DNA from: Valencia hispanica
Lineage: Eukaryota > Chordata > Actinopteri > Cyprinodontiformes > Valenciidae
Assembly (NCBI GenBank): GCA_963556495.2
Contig: OY747701.1
Location: 39,778,501-39,842,500 of the forward strand
DNA: 64,000 bases
Direction of reading: 5' to 3'
Part shown: one piece after another, positions 58,895 to 64,000 of the stretch
Layout of the letters: the number at the start of each line of letters is the position of its first letter
How positions within the stretch are numbered: position 1 is the first letter of the stretch
Notes under the pieces: model-generated
Seen by the model: the letters and a program-made list of their open reading frames with translations, nothing else
Told to the model about the DNA's origin: nothing
Databases searched by the model: none
Translations under genes and position numbers: made by a program

Positions 58895-61882
58895 TGATGG
58901 GGTGCGGATCAACCTTCCTTGGTTGGGTCAGTTTTCACTCGGTCCATTCTTTTCCTCCACAGGGTCTACTGACAATAAGCTGTCCGCTTCCTCTCAGTTT
59001 CCATGGTTAAAGCATAAAAGTTGTCTAAACTCTTAGCAGAGCCTGGAGCTGAAACACTGAAGTTACACAGTTTGATGAGTTATTAACCACAAAGCCCGGA
59101 TTAAAAGAGCCGAGATTTAATTATCCTTTAGTTGCAGTGAGTGCCCGTCCAGGCGTCCGGCGGACAGACCCGACCCAAATCAAACTCCCCCTCCGTGACA
59201 TCACCCTAAATGCGTGTGTGCGCGCTCCCATTCACTCTGGCTGTGAGAACGCTACAGCGGTGGAGGTCAATAAGTGTCAAAAATCAATAAAAGCAATTAT
59301 AATCTAAATGTTTCACTAGGTATTTTATTAAAATATTTAAATTGGAAACACATGCAGTCACAATTTATTAAATACATCATTCTTGAATATTGTGGGGGGA
59401 AACAAAGTACACAAAAACGATCTCCCTGTTTGATCAATTATTTTCTGTCTCACCACCAGAAAATAATATATTAATAGCCTAATTATTTATTCAAGTCCGG
59501 TTTAAAATCGGTTTAGTTTTCATACAACTGATGCATAATTGTAACCAATTAATTATTCAATACTAGACATCCTCTGAGCCTCTGAGCTGGGCTTTTTGAA
59601 TATGAAAAAGTGTAAACAAAGAATGTGTAACTTTATTTTCTTAGTGTTCATACAGGTCAAAATCCTCAAGTTGAAAATGTTTGTGAAACCAAAATAAAAT
59701 CTATTTTATATTAGATAAGACACACAGACACCATATATATGTGTTTTATTTTAAAATTAGGCTATGTTAATTTAATAGTAGAAGTAGTAGGGATTTGTAA
59801 ATCGTTCTAAATCATTGTAGATTCAAAACACAATATGAATTTGGGATGTTGGCCTTACACACACAAAAGTTTTGGGTTGATTTCTTTCTTCATGTCCTTG
59901 GTCTATAAAACTTTACTTAATTCTCAGCAACAAGAGAAAATATGGCTCGTCCTTTGTTAAAAAAGTGCTTGCTGTATTTTGTGGTTTGATGAATAGTTTC
60001 TCTCAAATCTGCTTTTATGTGCTCGATGTTTGTGATCCAATAGACTATAAAGCTTAGAAATCAGTTTTTAAAAGGTTTAAAATAAAAGATAAATACATCC
60101 TGCTGTACCTAAAATTTTCCTATTTTAAAAGATTTTAATTTATCTGTGAAAATCTGAACCCCCAAAAATATTTGGTATTAGCAATCTGTACTGGGGGGAG
60201 GGGGCAAATTTGGATCATTGTTGAATTGTGGCAGTTTGTAATGATGATAAATGTATTTATTTATTTATTTATTTAATATGTAACACTTTGGGCACTACAT
60301 AACTATAAAAATGTCTGTGTTGTGAGGGCCAAAACTACGTTTACTGTATATCAGGTGAATTCAATTCAATTCAATTTATTTATATAGTGCTGATTCACAA
60401 CAGATGTCATCTCAAGGCACTTTACAAAAAAGTAATTTCAATACAATCATTCCACTCAGTTTAAAGGTTTAGCCAGTTTTCTATTTAAGGAATCCCAGCA
60501 GATCGCTGCCCCGTTGACGCAGACTCCAACCACAGCAATCCTTCAGCAATCTCTCATACTGAGCAAGCATGTAGCGACGGTGGAGAGGAAAAACTCCCCT
60601 TTAACAGGAAGAAACCTCCAGCAGAACAAGGCTCAGTACGAACGGCCATCTGCCACGACCAACTGGGGGTTCGAGAAGACAGAGCAGAAACACAGAAAGA
60701 ACAAACGAACTGATGTAACCCCTGCTTTTCACCGGCGCAAGCGGGGCGCAACGTCTGCGAAGCACAATACGCAGCTGATAGCCCTTACATACATCTATTG
60801 AGATGCTGGTTTAAAGTTTTTGCCAAATTTTAGGTTATGTTTCTCACTAAATGCTATATGTGCATAATTACATTGTGAAGAGTTTAAGTAGTTAGTTTTT
60901 AAATTAAAATTTCTTTAACTGATGTATTTTGTTTTACTATATTAGCTTGGATAAAGATGTTGTCATTTTGCAACCTGTTGCACTTGTCATATCTAACCTT
61001 ATCAGGAAGATTGAGAACACTCAGTTTGTAGTACTAAATAAAAGCATTTAATAAATTTACCTTAGCACTGTTGTTCTCTGAACTCCGGCTGCTTTTATGC
61101 ACATTTTAATTCAGCCCAGCAACCTGAAAATTATCTAAAGATTTCTAACAAAACTCTTTTTTCATTTTCAGTTTTGTAGCTGGTTGGTTTTAAAGAAAGA
61201 TTGTTGTTGGTAATCCACTTGACTCTGACCTATAAATTGTTCAGGCAAAAAATGCTCTAACTCAAGGAACGAACCGGTACTGTGTCTACAGATAACTTCA
61301 GTGAAGAACAACTTTGAATCAACAAAGTTATTCCTAAAGTAGTGTTGGATGAAAGATATATGCAGTAGATAATCAATAATGTTTAGTACACTTCTTTCAT
61401 CCCATTTCTCTTATATTTTCCTTTGAAAGCATGGGTCTCACTTAACTGTTTATTTGCTGGCTGTGTATACAATATGTACACATTGTAAACACATTACAAA
61501 ATGCACACCACATTGAAATTTTTTTAAAGGTAATGGTGGTATGAGGGAATTACACAAAAATATGCCTTTATTTTTCTTTTATTGTTCCAAATTCAATCAC
61601 AGTTGTGCCCATGCGGAAGTACATTAAAGCAAACTTTGGTAAATTATACCTCTATTGTGACACAAATGAATATTGTGTAACAATAGTACTGTATTATGCG
61701 TTAGTAAATCAATAGGAGCAACGGCGCCATCTAGTGGACAATGCTAATTCAACCACTAGCAGCGGAACTAAAACGCTGCTAATGTTTCTTCCCGGAGAAC
61801 TTTCCCAACTGCATCAGCGTGTGTTCCACACGCTTTGTTTTCTCTATGTCGGTGAGAAGGTTCTATTTTGAACGTGGAAACC
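58895..61882. promoter_or_regulatory. Head-to-head region between rhou and pdcd2
   Basis: rhou starts leftward at 58894 and pdcd2 rightward at 61883, with 2988 bases between start codons. The first 350 bases (58895-59240) are GC-richer and should hold the rhou promoter and 5' UTR. The middle is AT-rich, with a (TTTA)n stretch at 60257-60275 and the antisense LINE tail at 60355-60715. The segment 61725-61882 has moderate GC and probably holds the pdcd2 promoter. No specific factor site is claimed. Confidence 0.4.
60355..60715 (-). mobile_element. LINE 3'-end repeat, antisense copy
   Basis: Starts with the simple tail (AATTC)n at 60358-60374, then TTTATTTATATAGTGCTGAT, CACAACAGATGTCATCTCAA and GGCACTTTACAAAA. 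It continues into GAATCCCAGCAGATCGCTGC, GTAGCGACGGTGGAGAGGAA and TTCGAGAAGACAGAGCAGAA. Clean tail repeats suggest this is the youngest of the three copies. Confidence 0.85.
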
Positions 61883-62686
61883 ATGTCCTCTGCTGAGGTG
61901 GTTCTGGGTTTCCTTGAAGAAGCCGAGCCATGGCGGCTTCAGTCCCCACAGTTCCCCAGTAAGGTCGGAGGGAAGCCGGCGTGGCTCAGCCAGAGGGGCC
62001 TGCCCCCCCAGTCCGATCTGGAGTGTGAGAAATGCGGGCTGCCCATGGTCTTCCTTTTACAGGTCAGTACCTGGAGGAGTGGGCAGTTCAGAGTCGCTAG
62101 TTATTTGTAGAGAAAGGAAGACATAAAGAAACATTGCGATTAATCTAAACAGAGAAATTGGTTACTAAACTCTTAGTTTATAGTTTTGATACACTGTGAT
62201 AGATTTCAAGTCTTTTTTTGTTGTTCATGTTGATTAACACACAAAAGGTAATTGCTAAAGAAGCAGATCGCAGAATGTTGTATCTAAATATATTAACATA
62301 AAGTTAAGTGGATGGAAAAGTGTGGGGTTGAAATAAAGCAAAGCCCATAAGCGAATTTAGGAGGGATTCACAAGGTACAGACTGCTGATGGATACAGGAC
62401 AAGGGCTATGACTATCAAATTACATGGACTTCCTTTTCGACAAATTTCTACATTAAAGATCCTTTTTATTAAATTTTTTGTAATATTCAATTTTTTTAAG
62501 AAACAGAATTTGGGGGGTTTTCATTATCACTACAGAATCATCAAATTGAAGAGAAATCACCTATTGAAATAGATCACCATGTTTTTCTTTTTTAATTGAA
62601 TTACAGAAATAAATAATTTTTTTGATTATGGTCTAAATTATTGAGATGTATTTGTAAATAATACATGGATGCATGCAAAGTTTATA

Positions 62687-62734
<48 letters not shown>

Positions 62735-64000
62735 AATACATAAAGATAAACAGCTATATATTTATCTAAAGCTTCTCTTTATGAAGTTGATCTTTACCAT
62801 GTGGTCATGAAAGCTGTGTGTGTTTCTGCTGCAGGTGTACGCACCGATTTCAGGTCAGGAAAGAAGTTTTCACAGAACGCTCTTCCTCTTCTGCTGCAAA
62901 ACTCCTGAGTGTTACTCCCACAACGACAGCCGCTGCATGAAAGGTAACTGTTACTATCATCACTATTTTCCAACTTGTCATTTGATCTACTTTCATCAAG
63001 TTGGCGCTTCTGTTGCTGAATTTCGTTTTTATGTCGCTGTTGCTTTCTTCAAAACAATTCCAAGCTTTTTGATTTATTTTCTACTTCACATCAGTTTTCA
63101 GAAGTCAGCTCCCCAGGAAGAATGAGTTCTACTCCTATGACCCTCCCCCAGGTTTGTACCTGTGCTGTTTGAAATATATTTTAAGTTTTTATGATGAAGT
63201 TGGAAAAACATTTCAAATCTGGCTGCACTCTAAGTAGTAAAGGTCAAAAGTGCAGAAGGTAACATTTACCAGAGATGCAGATGATAATACAACTGGCCCA
63301 CCAAAATGAAATGTCATCATCTGCCTATAGAGAGCTCCTCATCTGGAATCATTGTCTCCATTTTATCCAGATGATGAACCACAAAACGTCCCCAAAGGGG
63401 ACCACAACGTCTTATCCATCTCTGGAGTCAAACTGTGTTGGATCTGTGGTTGCCCTGGAAGCAAGGCCTGCTCCCGCTGCCACACTGTGACTTACTGTGG
63501 TCGACACCACCAGACTGTCCACTGGAAACACTCCCACAAAAAGGAGTGCCTCAGCCCAGGTACAGTTCCAGCCAGCAGGCCAGAACTGACCTCCAGCCCT
63601 GACTCCTGAAGACTGATGCTCTCTAATGCTGTCTCTCTCTCCCTGAATGTAGAGGTGCCCACTGCTTCTGTCTCTCCCTTACTTTTCCCCGAGTCTGAGC
63701 TTGTGACTGAGCCTGAAGAGGGAGGGGAGGAGGGGGAAAAAGGAGAAGATCCAGTCGATGGAGGAGGAGAACATGTCAGCGTACAGAACAGTGCTGATGG
63801 TCCTTCCTTAGCTGACAGTAAGTTTTTCGTCATATCTAAAAGAAGAAAAAAAAACTGGTCATTTCATATACGACACTACAGTTGTGTGAATAATTGCCTG
63901 CTGCCTGTTAGCACTAGAAGAGGCAGATCTGGAGGAGATGGCTTTGCACGAGACTGAAGACAGCAAAGTGTTCCAGCGGTTCAAGAAGAAGATCGCCTCA
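61883..64000 (+). CDS. pdcd2: Programmed cell death protein 2 (PDCD2), 5' part, six exons, runs off window
   Basis: PDCD2 is a conserved TYPP-fold and MYND-finger protein known as a co-translational chaperone of ribosomal protein uS5 and needed for cell proliferation. Exons: 61883-62062, 62835-62943, 63095-63151, 63371-63559, 63653-63817, 63912-64000 (continuing past the edge). All have GT-AG ends and joining phases; the last visible base closes a codon. Residues 1-60 include [12 protein letters not shown] and the paired cysteines CEKCGLPM. Exon 2 has LFLFCC. Exon 3 has [19 protein letters not shown]. Exon 4 carries the MYND zinc finger [20 protein letters not shown] followed by the expected CGRHH, W and H..EC ligands. 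Exon 5 is an acidic linker and exon 6 has [12 protein letters not shown]. The C-terminal domain lies beyond the window. The start ATG at 61883 was chosen by family alignment; the upstream TTG is not a start. Confidence 0.95.
62689..62731. repeat. (AT)n microsatellite in pdcd2 intron 1
   Basis: About 21 AT units, 103 bases upstream of the exon 2 acceptor. Confidence 0.95.

Overview
This window is nuclear DNA from a vertebrate, almost certainly a teleost fish and probably a percomorph-type genome. Four spliced protein-coding genes can be reconstructed exon by exon, all with GT-AG introns. The space between and inside them is filled with fish-typical repeats: Tc1/mariner-like transposons, hAT-like elements with 8-bp target duplications, L2/CR1-like LINE relics, tRNA-derived SINEs and long CA/GT, AT and pentanucleotide microsatellites. 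There are no operons, CRISPR arrays or prokaryotic signals.

Layout. 1-2509: a hAT-like element cut by the window start, holding a ~176-bp tandem repeat and a nested SINE. 2510-10000: gene-free, with a decayed LINE (about 4350-5800) and Tc1-like ends. 10296-11545 (minus): mis12, two coding exons, kinetochore subunit. 12735-23539 (plus): ppm1g, 13 coding exons, nuclear PP2C-type phosphatase, divergent from mis12 with 1.2 kb between the two start codons, and with a probable long 3' UTR to about 25.8 kb. 25.8-50.0 kb: a gene-poor repeat desert in which I recognise no protein-coding gene; its clearest element is a hAT-type unit with a perfect 8-bp target duplication at 40442-41287. 50069-58894 (minus): rhou (Wrch-1-type atypical Rho GTPase), four coding exons whose introns are heavily invaded by transposons. 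61883-64000 (plus): pdcd2, six exons seen, running off the right edge.

The four genes are not a functional cluster: mis12 acts in chromosome segregation, ppm1g in splicing and chromatin dephosphorylation, rhou in cytoskeletal signalling and pdcd2 in ribosomal protein chaperoning. The mis12/ppm1g head-to-head pair may share a promoter region.

I found no convincing undescribed biological system. The most interesting signals concern transposon and repeat placement. A perfect (ATTAG)19 array lies 30 bases inside rhou intron 1 and reads as branch-point-like CTAAT units in the transcript. A Tc1-like end lies 28 bases from the rhou exon 4 acceptor. rhou intron 2 holds a nest in which an inverted hAT copy is split by a LINE with a nearly intact reverse transcriptase and by a second LINE tail. 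A minisatellite is split by a dispersed repeat. All family assignments are by eye, without alignment or database search.
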